Source: a virus. Taken from it: a stretch of DNA of 27,071 nt. The stretch's first letter is position 1. Each line of letters begins with the position of its first letter. The stretch covers positions 1-27,071 of IMG/VR virus record IMGVR_UViG_3300045135_000870. One strand, given 5' to 3'. This document shows, in pieces, positions 7,187-14,667 of the stretch. The translations under genes were made by a program, and so were the position numbers. The notes below the pieces were generated by a model. It did not search any database and had not been told where the DNA came from. It saw nothing but the letters and a program-made list of their open reading frames with translations.

Positions 7187-7847
7187 GAAGTTCATAATAT
7201 CATCATTACCTCGGACAGGATCTGAGGCATTAGTTCATTCTCTTGCAAATGCTGGATTGAACATATGTCCCAGTGAACCTTTCAATATTGATAGTACTAC
7301 AATCAGTGGCGTAGACCGCTACGATCATCTGGCTTTTACCCGTAAGATATTTGAGAGCTACGATGGGTTTAAGATCATCATACACCATACTATGCAGCTA
7401 CTCGATATGTGTGAGAAGAACGATGCTAAACTTATTCTGATAAAAAGGAATAATTATCTTTCTTCGATTGCTAGCTACATCGGCTTACTTAGAGGGAAGA
7501 TAGGAATCGATGATGATTCATCTAAACATGAAACTTGGACCTCGGCCGGTAAAGGTATGGTATACGAGCCAATTCCGTTTATCAATCACACACTTGACCG
7601 ATTCCTATATCACAACTACCTGATCGACCACGTATACAATCAGCATGAATGCTATCTGACTACCATACACTATGAAGATCCGTCTAGGGGTATCTCTGAC
7701 TTGGAGAACTACTTTGAATGCGATATCGATCTTAATCTTAAGCAGAATACGCCTCTTTCCGAGTATTTTGTGAACCATGAAGAGTTCAAGGACGACATTG
7801 AAAAAAGATTGAAAAAAATGCAAGGTAGGGGTTTACATTTGATTTGA
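7179..7847 (+). CDS. Sulfotransferase-like P-loop protein
   Basis: This 222-residue protein starts at GTG 7179, just inside the previous gene, so that FIISSLPRTGSEALVHSL (residues 5-22) forms the 5'-phosphosulfate-binding loop of the PAPS sulfotransferase fold. LILIKRNNYLSSIASY (about 85-100) matches the 3'-phosphate-binding region with Arg90 and Ser95/96. An in-frame ATG at 6927 would give a 306-residue version, but that extension lies wholly within the upstream gene and looks like shadow sequence. The substrate is unknown. This is one of two sulfotransferase-like genes in the window. An early-type promoter is embedded in its last 25 bases. Confidence 0.72.
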   Translation: MRKKFIISSLPRTGSEALVHSLANAGLNICPSEPFNIDSTTISGVDRYDHLAFTRKIFESYDGFKIIIHHTMQLLDMCEKNDAKLILIKRNNYLSSIASYIGLLRGKIGIDDDSSKHETWTSAGKGMVYEPIPFINHTLDRFLYHNYLIDHVYNQHECYLTTIHYEDPSRGISDLENYFECDIDLNLKQNTPLSEYFVNHEEFKDDIEKRLKKMQGRGLHLI

Positions 7848-7860
7848 AATAGCTTATATT
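7828..7860 (+). promoter_or_regulatory. Early-type promoter (GGGG-TTTACA-17-TATATT)
   Basis: GGGG, TTTACA (7832-7837), a 17-bp spacer and TATATT (7855-7860), with phased A-tracts just upstream (7801-7806, 7812-7818). It lies 25 bp before the gene at 7886 and shares the downstream string ATCAACAAGGAGAT with other members. Confidence 0.8.
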
Positions 7861-7885
7861 AGTTATATCAACAAGGAGATACCCG

Positions 7886-8296
7886 ATGACTTACACCTTC
7901 TCGAACGAACTTATCTCGGATCTGCACAAAGACGCTCGTGGCTTTCGTCCTATTGATGGTTGGTTGTATGTATGGGAAAACCAAACCGATGAAGCAAAAC
8001 AAGTTATCTGGGACATGCTCTGCGAAGAGTTGGAAGCTAGCATGGCAGCTCAGAAAGAAGCAGAAGAAAAAGCTTTGATCGAGTTCCGTGCAAGAATTCG
8101 TCAGATCATGGATCTGGTCTCGTGCAAATGGCACGATGCACTTCGCCACCTTATGGTTGCTGAAGGTCATGAGGTATTGTACAATACCCACGACGAAGAC
8201 CTCGAATACTTTCTTTGGGGTCAGGGGATTGGATACGAAGATCGGATTAAGATCCGCAACCTGTACAAGGAAGCATTTCAAAAGGAAGCAGCATAA
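7886..8296 (+). CDS. Hypothetical protein (136 aa), first gene of an early-type unit
   Basis: This 136-residue, mostly helical protein has no recognised family. A long charged helix spans about residues 40-75 (EELEASMAAQKEAEEKA), and the C-terminal half is rich in His, Asp and Glu. AAGGAGAT before the ATG is a strong ribosome-binding site directly after an early-type promoter. It overlaps the next gene by 1 nt (TAATG). Leading position behind an early promoter suggests early expression and perhaps a host-takeover role, which is inference only. Confidence 0.7.
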   Translation: MTYTFSNELISDLHKDARGFRPIDGWLYVWENQTDEAKQVIWDMLCEELEASMAAQKEAEEKALIEFRARIRQIMDLVSCKWHDALRHLMVAEGHEVLYNTHDEDLEYFLWGQGIGYEDRIKIRNLYKEAFQKEAA

Positions 8297-8592
8297 TGGA
8301 AAAGATCGTACGTGATGGTAAAGTTGCAGTAGCCGTCAGCGGTGGGTTTGGTGCTGGATGGTCAACCTGGAACGACGTAGATCCTATGGATGCACGTTTC
8401 AACCAGTTGTTTTTGGACGGAGCTGCCGACGAAGCTGCTGATCTGTGTGATGAGTTGGACCTAGGTTATGCTGGTGGCGCCGGTGATGTTAAGATCGTTT
8501 GGATACCAGTAGGAACAGAGTTTCAGATTACAGAATATGATGGTTCTGAGAGCATTGAGTACAAAGACGACATTGCATGGATGAAAGCATAA
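8296..8592 (+). CDS. Hypothetical protein (98 aa)
   Basis: A 98-residue acidic protein of unknown function, coupled by TAATG overlaps to both neighbours. It has a glycine-rich start (VAVSGGFGAGWSTW), an acidic helix (ADEAADLCDELDL) and a C-terminal beta-like segment (VKIVWIPVGTEFQITEY). The pattern resembles small cytoplasmic phage proteins found beside the preceding gene. No catalytic motif is seen. Confidence 0.7.
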   Translation: MEKIVRDGKVAVAVSGGFGAGWSTWNDVDPMDARFNQLFLDGAADEAADLCDELDLGYAGGAGDVKIVWIPVGTEFQITEYDGSESIEYKDDIAWMKA

Positions 8593-8759
8593 TGTGGGCG
8601 GTTGAGGCAAAGAACTTTGGTGACAATCCTGACTATTTCTATATCTCTGGATTGACCAAAGAAGAATCCCGTAAACTGCATTCTGACCTGGATCGATCAA
8701 AAGAATGGGCAATGGTTCGTTCTTGGGATAAACAAGTAGAATGGGCTAATGCTAGTTGA
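8592..8759 (+). CDS. Hypothetical protein (55 aa)
   Basis: A 55-residue protein beginning MWAVEAKNFGDN. ATG 8592 is chosen over an ATG at 8577 because it makes a TAATG junction with the upstream stop, as elsewhere in this block. It ends LDRSKEWAMVRSWDKQVEW, a helix rich in Trp and charged residues. It overlaps the next gene by 11 nt. No family is recognised. Confidence 0.65.
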   Translation: MWAVEAKNFGDNPDYFYISGLTKEESRKLHSDLDRSKEWAMVRSWDKQVEWANAS

Positions 8760-9282
8760 TATCAGAGGCTATCCTCTCTCTAACCTACAGAAAGAAATGA
8801 TCCAGAGTGCGGTTAGCCACGCTCTGGATTGTTTAGTATCGAAGCGTATGAAAAACACGCTAGAGATCAGTATAACGATAGAGAAAGATCTCTATAAAGT
8901 AACTTCTACATGGGGTGATATGTTTGTCGAAGATGATTCACGATCACCCAAACTTTTTGATATACGACTGAACTATTCTGGTGTACAATCGTTTGGTCAA
9001 CTAATAAAGGTGCTATGCCATGAACTCATACATGTTGCTCAGTTTGCTACTCGTCGGCTCCGTTATCTATCTGGGCCTTACCGAGTCGGATACGGTAGGG
9101 ACCACTATGTATCTTCAGAAATTGAATACGATGATCGGCCTTGGGAGATAGAAGCATATGCGCTCGAAGACGAAATCTTCGCCTACGTCAGAGAACAAGA
9201 CGAAGCGATCGAGAACTACATCCAAGCGAAAGCGTGCGACAGCTGGAGACCAAGATCTACTTTTCTCGCAAGCGAGCTTTAA
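8749..9282 (+). CDS. Zinc metallopeptidase, SprT/HExxH-like
   Basis: This 177-residue protein carries the zinc-protease motif HELIHVAQF (H91, E92, H95) preceded by FGQLIKVLC. PWEIEA (E133 or E135) could supply the third ligand, as in gluzincin and SprT-like enzymes. It has no signal peptide, so it acts in the cytoplasm. SprT-like proteases digest DNA-crosslinked proteins, and related phage proteins have been proposed to process structural proteins; neither role can be chosen from sequence. The last 125 nt overlap a second reading frame that starts at 9158, so its C-terminal tail may be constrained or dispensable. Confidence 0.75.
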   Translation: MLVDIRGYPLSNLQKEMIQSAVSHALDCLVSKRMKNTLEISITIEKDLYKVTSTWGDMFVEDDSRSPKLFDIRLNYSGVQSFGQLIKVLCHELIHVAQFATRRLRYLSGPYRVGYGRDHYVSSEIEYDDRPWEIEAYALEDEIFAYVREQDEAIENYIQAKACDSWRPRSTFLASEL

Positions 9283-9646
9283 GACACTCGAAGAGATCAA
9301 GTTTGGTGACAAAGGTACGCACCTACGATTGGTTGAAACTGAAAATGGTAAACGATATATACAATGTTGGTCCGGACTATCGAAGCAATGGAACAACATG
9401 CACATGTATAACGTGAATGAACAATGGTCTAAATGGAAACACACCTATGCCAGTATACACTCTGAAGGATCTCAAGAGCGGCGAGCACTACGACGTGACG
9501 TGCTCCTGGGACGAACTACAGACAATCCTAAACGAACAACCCGACGTAAAACACGTACTAAAAGCACCGAAGATCGTAAGCAGCCGAATGGGAAATCAGG
9601 ACATGAAAGTTCCCGACGGGTTCAAGGATCTACAAAAAAGAATTAA
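9158..9646 (+). CDS. Hypothetical protein in a long overlapping frame (possible frameshift)
   Basis: This 162-codon frame overlaps the metallopeptidase gene (9158-9282) and the next gene (9447-9646), each out of frame. Only its middle third (about residues 40-95, KTLEEIKFGDKGTHLRLVE through WNNMHMYNVNEQW) looks like ordinary protein. The two flanks are Arg/Lys/Thr-rich, as expected for shadow reading of neighbours. GGGAGA 9 nt before ATG 9158 is a fair ribosome-binding site. No other frame covers 9283-9446, so some gene must lie here. The real product may be shorter, or a single-base indel may have removed a stop near 9447. The function is unknown. Confidence 0.5.
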   Translation: MRSKTKSSPTSENKTKRSRTTSKRKRATAGDQDLLFSQASFKTLEEIKFGDKGTHLRLVETENGKRYIQCWSGLSKQWNNMHMYNVNEQWSKWKHTYASIHSEGSQERRALRRDVLLGRTTDNPKRTTRRKTRTKSTEDRKQPNGKSGHESSRRVQGSTKKN

Positions 9647-9683
9647 AAGCGGATCCGGAAGAGGCAACACAATTAATGTCTAG
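9447..9683 (+). CDS. Small FmdB-like conserved phage protein (78 aa)
   Basis: The start ATG 9447 (MPVYTLKDLKSGEHYDV) is preferred to ATG 9417 because proteins of this type begin MPxYxxKDxKTGE. The remainder (CSWDELQTILNEQPDVKHVLKAP) matches the FmdB-like small regulatory-protein group common in T4-like phages, although the usual paired cysteines are reduced to one. The C-terminus is basic (DLQKRIKSGSGRG). It overlaps PhoH by 8 nt and carries another frame across its first 200 nt. The FmdB relation is by pattern memory and moderate. Confidence 0.7.
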   Translation: MPVYTLKDLKSGEHYDVTCSWDELQTILNEQPDVKHVLKAPKIVSSRMGNQDMKVPDGFKDLQKRIKSGSGRGNTINV

Positions 9684-10365
9684 GTCTTACACCTCAAATA
9701 GTATTAAGTTAGAAAATCTACAGCCCTTCGAACCAAAAACCCAAAACCAAATGAATGCAAGGGAAGCCTGGAAAGATGGCTACAATCTTGTACTATCTGG
9801 TTCGGCTGGTACTGGTAAGACCTTTCTTGCACTACGTCTTGCACTCGAACTAGTTCTTGACCGTGAGTCAGAATACGATGAGCTCGTGATCGTGCGCTCG
9901 ATCGTGCCCACGCGAGACATTGGCTTTCTTCCCGGTGACGAAGAAGAGAAGAAACAAGCGTACGCTGCACCATACATTGGATTATTAAAAGAGATCCTTG
10001 GTGACGGTGAAGCATGGAATAAACTCATTGCAGCTAAGAAGCTACGCTTCGAGTCTACATCGTTTATCCGTGGTACGACATTCAACAATGCAATCATCCT
10101 GGTGGATGAAATGCAGAACTTAAACTTCCATGAACTCGATTCTGTAATTACCCGTGTTGGTCACCAGTGTCGATTTGTTATGTGTGGTGACTACTATCAG
10201 TCTGACTTCCAGAAGGACAACGATAAAAAAGGTATTTTACAGTTCATGAACATTGTGGTACAATTAAATCAATTCGATGTAGTTGAATTCACTTGGAAAG
10301 ATATCGTACGTTCAGATTTTGTACGTGACTACATCATGACGAAAGAAATGTTGGGCATTAAATAA
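9676..10365 (+). CDS. phoH: PhoH-like ATPase
   Basis: This 229-residue protein is a PhoH-family P-loop NTPase. Walker A is GSAGTGKT (residues 42-49), Walker B is ILVDEMQN (about 142-149), and VRSIVPTRDIGFLPG and MCGDYYQ are the family's other signatures. PhoH-like genes are near-universal in marine T4-like phages. The family contains predicted RNA helicases or ATPases, and a direct link to phosphate starvation is not assured. It starts 8 nt before the end of the preceding gene and is followed by small genes in the same unit. No Pho box is visible nearby. Confidence 0.92.
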   Translation: MSRSYTSNSIKLENLQPFEPKTQNQMNAREAWKDGYNLVLSGSAGTGKTFLALRLALELVLDRESEYDELVIVRSIVPTRDIGFLPGDEEEKKQAYAAPYIGLLKEILGDGEAWNKLIAAKKLRFESTSFIRGTTFNNAIILVDEMQNLNFHELDSVITRVGHQCRFVMCGDYYQSDFQKDNDKKGILQFMNIVVQLNQFDVVEFTWKDIVRSDFVRDYIMTKEMLGIK

Positions 10366-10376
10366 GGAAAGGTGTG

Positions 10377-10571
10377 ATGGCCAAATATACACGATTCGAC
10401 CCTCGTAACAAAAACAAAGGTCGTAACAAAACTCGTTCACTTGGAAAAGACTTTAAGATTCGTGATGCAGAAAACACAAAAAATATCCACAAGTACAAAG
10501 GTACAAAAATTAATTGGATCGTTGATGAGACAGTTGAGGTGGATGAAGATACGGACGCTCAACTATCTTGA
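10377..10571 (+). CDS. Small basic hypothetical protein (64 aa)
   Basis: A 64-residue protein with a very basic, Asn/Lys/Arg-rich N-terminal half (RFDPRNKNKGRNKTR) and an acidic C-terminus (DETVEVDEDTD). ATG 10377 is used in place of the adjacent GTG 10374, with GGAAAGG directly upstream. The charge split suggests a nucleic-acid or protein partner, but no family is recognised. It overlaps the next gene by 29 nt. Confidence 0.65.
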   Translation: MAKYTRFDPRNKNKGRNKTRSLGKDFKIRDAENTKNIHKYKGTKINWIVDETVEVDEDTDAQLS

Positions 10572-10857
10572 GCGAGTCGGTATTGCACTATCAGTTCTAA
10601 TCAACGTAGTTTTTGGTGGTCCATCAAACCAAACGTTCTCTGCTAGGAACTACGGTTGGAAGAAACAAAAACGCTTTCACCTTGTATGGCTTATTGACTT
10701 CTTTATCTTCTGGGATAAAGAGCATTGCCTGCACAGTTGGCTGTATTGGTACACCGGAAAAAATATCCGGAAGTACGGTAAAAAGTATTTACAACAATAC
10801 GAAATTGAGGTACAATCATCCGTGTATAAAGGAGAATATGATGAGAATTTTGACTGA
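10543..10857 (+). CDS. Small membrane-associated conserved phage protein
   Basis: A 104-residue protein with one hydrophobic segment, residues 11-23 (VGIALSVLINVVF), leading into FGGPSNQTFSARNYGWKK. The pattern LNVxxGGxxxxTxSAR is familiar from small proteins of many tailed phages whose function is unknown. A second aromatic stretch follows (LVWLIDFFIFWDKEHC, LHSWLYWY). Start ATG 10543 follows GAGGTGG and avoids the shadow extension from 10441. It overlaps the HAD gene by 17 nt. Possible roles include lysis-region or membrane remodelling, but nothing in the sequence settles this. Confidence 0.65.
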   Translation: MKIRTLNYLERVGIALSVLINVVFGGPSNQTFSARNYGWKKQKRFHLVWLIDFFIFWDKEHCLHSWLYWYTGKNIRKYGKKYLQQYEIEVQSSVYKGEYDENFD

Positions 10858-11413
10858 CTGCGACGGCGTACTTCTGAACTGGGAGTATGCTTTTAATACA
10901 TGGATGAAACGCCACGGTTATGGTGAAGTACAAGACGCCAGCTTTTATTATGATGTAGGAGATCGTTATGGAATCCCAACCGAAGAAAAGAAACGACTCG
11001 TCAAGTTCTTCAACGAAAGTTCGGCTATCGGTTTCTTACCTCCTCTTCGTGATGCTATGCACTACGTTGATAAGCTTCACCGTAAGCACGGCTGTGTATT
11101 TCACGTTATCACATCTTTATCCTTAGAGCCTACCGCTCAAGAACTTCGTATTGCAAACCTGAACAAACTGTTTGGTTCAACTGTGTTTGAGAAGTTTGTG
11201 TTCCTTGATACTGGTGCAGATAAGCACGAAGCATTGGAACCATACCGTAACTCATACGATGTATGGATCGAGGATAAAGTCGAGAACGCAGATCTTGGCT
11301 ATGATATGGGTCTCGATGCTATCATTATGGAACATGGTTTCAATATGGATTATGACGGCCCTTGCCCTCTGATGAAAAACTGGAAGGATGTATACCACTA
11401 TGTCGTCGGGTAA
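10841..11413 (+). CDS. HAD-superfamily phosphatase, deoxynucleotidase-like
   Basis: A 190-residue HAD hydrolase. Motif I is TDCDGVLLNW (D6 nucleophile, D8 acid), motif II is VITS (Thr91), motif III is likely Lys128 and motif IV WIEDKVENA (E144, D145). The helical cap between 15 and 75 and the overall size resemble 5'(3')-deoxyribonucleotidases, which would fit phage nucleotide control beside NrdA. Start ATG 10841 has GGAGA 5 nt upstream; ATG 10838 is an alternative. A 266-residue upstream frame is shadow sequence. Substrate specificity is inferred, not shown. Confidence 0.8.
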   Translation: MRILTDCDGVLLNWEYAFNTWMKRHGYGEVQDASFYYDVGDRYGIPTEEKKRLVKFFNESSAIGFLPPLRDAMHYVDKLHRKHGCVFHVITSLSLEPTAQELRIANLNKLFGSTVFEKFVFLDTGADKHEALEPYRNSYDVWIEDKVENADLGYDMGLDAIIMEHGFNMDYDGPCPLMKNWKDVYHYVVG

Positions 11414-11612
11414 AATGTCAGTATTCGAGATCCTAAATTTACGTAGTCAGTGGGAAGATCTGGTAAAAGACTTCCAACTGAACGACTATCAAAAGCATGG
11501 TACTATCCAAAATATTAAATACTTTTACGAGTACTGTGCTCCTGGTAATCGTTTCCGTAAGGGCTTCGATGAGGCCACGGAGATTGCGGAGACTATCTTA
11601 AGGAATGTATAA
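11400..11612 (+). CDS. Hypothetical protein (70 aa)
   Basis: A 70-residue helical protein (SVFEILNLRSQWEDLVKDF, then IKYFYEYCAPGNRFRKGFDEA) of no recognised family. It overlaps the HAD gene by 14 nt if ATG 11400 is the start; ATG 11415 (MSVFEI) would remove the overlap. Its stop overlaps the first glycosyltransferase ATG by one base (TAATG), so it may prime translation of the glycan island. Confidence 0.65.
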   Translation: MSSGKMSVFEILNLRSQWEDLVKDFQLNDYQKHGTIQNIKYFYEYCAPGNRFRKGFDEATEIAETILRNV

Positions 11613-12397
11613 TGAAGAAGTTAATCTATCAGGTCTATCTGGGTAAACGCTCGAAGCTGTACGATCATTGTACAGCAAGCGTAAAAGAATATGCCAAGAG
11701 AATTGGCGCGGAGTACGTTGTTCAGCGTACTCCTATTCTTATGATTAAGCCTGATGTATTCATGACAAACAGGAGCAAAGAAAGCTATGAGAAACACGGC
11801 GGTTTCCTACCGATCTACGAAAAGGAGAATGCGTTCGCCTATCTTAGAGAGTACGACCAAGTGGCGATTATCGATGCTGACTGTTATATCCGCAGCAGTG
11901 CTCCATCTATCTTTGATGAGCTATCTCCTGGTCATGACTTTGGGGCTGTTCTAGAAAGAGATATGCCGATCACGCCACAGTATAAGGCAAAGATTGCGAA
12001 CTACTCGAAGATGCAGTATGGTATGCAACCTCTGAACAAACTGTTTGACTGGGACGACCGCGGTGCTAACTTCTACAACATGGGCATCATGGTCATGAAC
12101 AAATCGTTCGACAAATACCTGAATGGTGAAACCCCATTACAGTTTCTCCGGCGCCCACAGTTTAAACCTTTTATCGATGGTATGGGCGCGTGGAAATGGT
12201 CTACCGATCAGACCTTGTTGAACGTCTTTGTAAAAGAATCAAAGATGAAAGTTAAGAATCTTGACTGGCGATTTAACGCTCTATATAAGGGTGTTCGAGA
12301 TGATCATATTAAGCAAGCACACTTTGTGCATTTCTTCTTAAAAGATAAGCTTCCTGCCAATGGCGAAAATGTTAAAGAACTAATGATGAATATCTAA
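11612..12397 (+). CDS. GT-A-type glycosyltransferase-like protein (island gene 1)
   Basis: A 261-residue protein with a nucleotide-sugar transferase pattern. The N-terminal strand IYQVYLG and YAKRIGAEY are followed by VAIIDADCYIR, whose DxD (D88, D90) binds metal and UDP-sugar in GT-A enzymes. KWSTDQTLLNVF and a C-terminal HFVHFFL resemble GT8-like acceptor and metal sites. Its N-terminus is clearly related to the island genes at 12397 and 14664 (IYQxWxG, YAxRIGAxY). It is cytoplasmic, without signal or membrane segments. The donor and acceptor are unknown. It opens a ten-gene run of overlapping genes for glycan modification. Confidence 0.78.
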   Translation: MKKLIYQVYLGKRSKLYDHCTASVKEYAKRIGAEYVVQRTPILMIKPDVFMTNRSKESYEKHGGFLPIYEKENAFAYLREYDQVAIIDADCYIRSSAPSIFDELSPGHDFGAVLERDMPITPQYKAKIANYSKMQYGMQPLNKLFDWDDRGANFYNMGIMVMNKSFDKYLNGETPLQFLRRPQFKPFIDGMGAWKWSTDQTLLNVFVKESKMKVKNLDWRFNALYKGVRDDHIKQAHFVHFFLKDKLPANGENVKELMMNI

Positions 12398-13065
12398 TGA
12401 AGAATATTATACTGCAACATTGGGAAGGACCAATAAATGAACTCACTAAACTATCTGTCTCTAATATTAGTTCTTATGCTAGTTCTCTTGGCGCTGAACA
12501 TAAGCTAATCACTGGTCCAGCTTTCTATAAAGGTCTTACAAGTCCTTGTCAGAAGCTAGTAATGCTGGATCCAAAGTTCGACGAGTATGATACAGTCGTA
12601 ATGATGGATCCTGATATGTTTGTACGTAAGAACATCGACAAAGATATCTTCCGTGACGAGGCCGGCATTGGTCGTCATTATGGCATACAAGAAACACTAG
12701 TGCGTAATCTTGCACGTAGATTTCCGCTACTTGGTGATCCGAACTATGCTTACTGGGGTGGATCAATTTATCGATTAGATCGTAATACTAGGATATTACT
12801 TCGTAAGCATATTCGTTATAATGAAGTATTACAATTCAGTGGGAACTATGAAGACGAAGGCATCATGCATCGATTAGCAGTTCTTGCTGGTATTAAGAAT
12901 CACAAAGCAAACTATTTAACCCGTGACATGTGGAACAAGAGCAGCTTTGAAGAGGATGTAGAAGACTCATACATAGTCCATATACGTACTAAAATTAAAC
13001 AAGGTGGACCAAAGCAACCCAAGATCGAAAACTACAAAGCTTTGGTAGAAAGAGGATTGATATGA
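12397..13065 (+). CDS. GT-A-type glycosyltransferase-like protein (island gene 2)
   Basis: A 222-residue paralogue of the preceding gene, joined to it by TAATG. It has IILQHWEG at the start, SSYASSLGAEH, and VVMMDPDMFVRKNI with DxD-like D71/D73. YAYWGGSIYRLDR and EGIMHRLAVLAG occupy the place of the acceptor-side motifs. It is shorter and lacks the long insert of gene 1. It overlaps the epimerase gene by 4 nt (ATGA). It probably transfers a different sugar or acts on the product of its neighbour, which is inference. Confidence 0.75.
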   Translation: MKNIILQHWEGPINELTKLSVSNISSYASSLGAEHKLITGPAFYKGLTSPCQKLVMLDPKFDEYDTVVMMDPDMFVRKNIDKDIFRDEAGIGRHYGIQETLVRNLARRFPLLGDPNYAYWGGSIYRLDRNTRILLRKHIRYNEVLQFSGNYEDEGIMHRLAVLAGIKNHKANYLTRDMWNKSSFEEDVEDSYIVHIRTKIKQGGPKQPKIENYKALVERGLI

Positions 13066-14000
13066 AAACGGTATTCATTACTGGTATTGCAGGATTCATT
13101 GGATTCCATACTGCACTTAAGTATAAAGCGAATGGTTGGGAAGTGTGGGGTGTCGATAACTTTAACGAATACTACGACCCAGATCTAAAAGAGTTCCGCG
13201 CATCCGTACTTTGGGATGAAGGTATTAACATTGGTCGTATGGATATCCGCTCAAAGGATATGACTAGCTATATGATGGAAGCTAAACCTGATGTAGTTAT
13301 CCATCTTGCTGCAAGCGCTGGCGTACGCGTATCTCTCGATGAGCCTGTACAGTACATTGACAACAATATCCACGGAACACAATGTGTTATTAATGCGTGT
13401 GAAACTGCCGGTGTAGAGAACGTAATCTATGCATCCACATCGTGTGTTATGGAAGGCAACCCGTTACCATGGAACGAAGTTGATAAGCCAGGACACCAGC
13501 TTAGTCCATATGGCTATACCAAGCTGACGAATGAACATCAGTTCCATGTATCGAAGATCCCAAATGCTGTTTGTCTACGTTTCTTTACCGTGTACGGTCC
13601 GTATGGTCGTCCAGATATGGCACTGTTCACATTCACCAAGAACATCATCGAAGGTAAGCCTATTACTGTTTACAATAACGGTGACATGAAGCGCGACTTT
13701 ACTTACGTCGATGATATCGTTCAAGGCATCTGGTTGGTGTCACAGAATATGACTCCGCGTGACACGTATTGCCTTGGTAATGGCAAACAGGTAGATCTGA
13801 TGGACTTTATCCGTGAGATCGAGAAGAACGTAGGCAACGGTCAAGCCACTTACGACTTCCAGCCAGCGCATCCAGCTGATGCGAAAGAGACCTGGAGCGA
13901 CACTACCAAGATCCAAAAACTCGGCTACGCATCTACCACTGACGTTGCTGATGGTGTACGTAACTTCGTAGACTGGTATAAAAAGTACTATGATATTTAA
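13062..14000 (+). CDS. NAD-dependent epimerase, UDP-glucuronate 4-epimerase-like
   Basis: A 312-residue extended SDR. GIAGFIG (residues 8-14) is the NAD-binding GxxGxxG, STS (125-127) and YGYTK (Y150, K154) give the catalytic triad, and RFFTVYGPYGRPDMA matches the UDP-glucuronate 4-epimerase group, which makes UDP-galacturonate. RDFTYVDDIV is another family signature. It would supply an activated uronic acid to the adjacent transferases. UDP-glucose or UDP-N-acetylhexosamine epimerase is an alternative. It overlaps genes on both sides (4 and 11 nt). Confidence 0.87.
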   Translation: MKTVFITGIAGFIGFHTALKYKANGWEVWGVDNFNEYYDPDLKEFRASVLWDEGINIGRMDIRSKDMTSYMMEAKPDVVIHLAASAGVRVSLDEPVQYIDNNIHGTQCVINACETAGVENVIYASTSCVMEGNPLPWNEVDKPGHQLSPYGYTKLTNEHQFHVSKIPNAVCLRFFTVYGPYGRPDMALFTFTKNIIEGKPITVYNNGDMKRDFTYVDDIVQGIWLVSQNMTPRDTYCLGNGKQVDLMDFIREIEKNVGNGQATYDFQPAHPADAKETWSDTTKIQKLGYASTTDVADGVRNFVDWYKKYYDI

Positions 14001-14667
14001 TAAAGACGGCATAGCATTCCCAGATTATCAAAAGCAGAGAGGTGCTATCTTTAGAGACACATCTAACCATGATCTAAGACAGTGGAGATATTGTCAAAAG
14101 CTATTCAAAAACACTAGGCTTTGTTTAGATTTCGGTGGACATGTTGGGACGTCAGCTATTCAATACTCGACATTATTTGATAACGTGTTTTCCTTTGAAC
14201 CAATCCCTGCCTTATATGAATGTCTAGAATATAATACTCGAGATATCGAGAACATCCTTATCAATAATATTGCTATTGGTAATAAGAATGAAGAAGTTAC
14301 CATATACATAAATCCCGAGAATAGCGGGGCAAATGTAGTTCAATCCGAGTCTACCCAGAAGATAATCGATACACGTTGGAACAATCAACTTAGACGAAAT
14401 TTCGTAAAAGAAAAGCCTATCAAAGTTGAATGTAGAACGATCGATTCATTTAATTTTAATCATGTCGATTTCATAAAGATCGATACTGAAGGCTATAACC
14501 TGGAACCACTAATTGGTATGCAGGAAACTCTTAAAAGATGCTCGCCTGTGATCCAGCTTGAAAGAGCTGTTCCACATATAGAAGAACCCCAGAGATTTCT
14601 AGAAGATTTTGGTTATAAATTAGTCAATACTATTGTACTTGATGATATATTTGTGAGAGAAGAATGA
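13990..14667 (+). CDS. FkbM-family SAM-dependent methyltransferase
   Basis: A 225-residue protein with the class I methyltransferase SAM loop CLDFGGHVGTSAIQ (D47-G53), an acidic strand VFSFEPIP and the FkbM signature FIKIDTEGYNLEPLIG (residues 161-176). FkbM enzymes O-methylate sugars or polyketides, so methylation of a sugar built by this island is the likely role. It overlaps the epimerase gene by 11 nt and the next transferase by 4 nt. Codon use is slightly more AT-rich than its neighbours, which may mark separate acquisition. Confidence 0.82.
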   Translation: MIFNKDGIAFPDYQKQRGAIFRDTSNHDLRQWRYCQKLFKNTRLCLDFGGHVGTSAIQYSTLFDNVFSFEPIPALYECLEYNTRDIENILINNIAIGNKNEEVTIYINPENSGANVVQSESTQKIIDTRWNNQLRRNFVKEKPIKVECRTIDSFNFNHVDFIKIDTEGYNLEPLIGMQETLKRCSPVIQLERAVPHIEEPQRFLEDFGYKLVNTIVLDDIFVREE

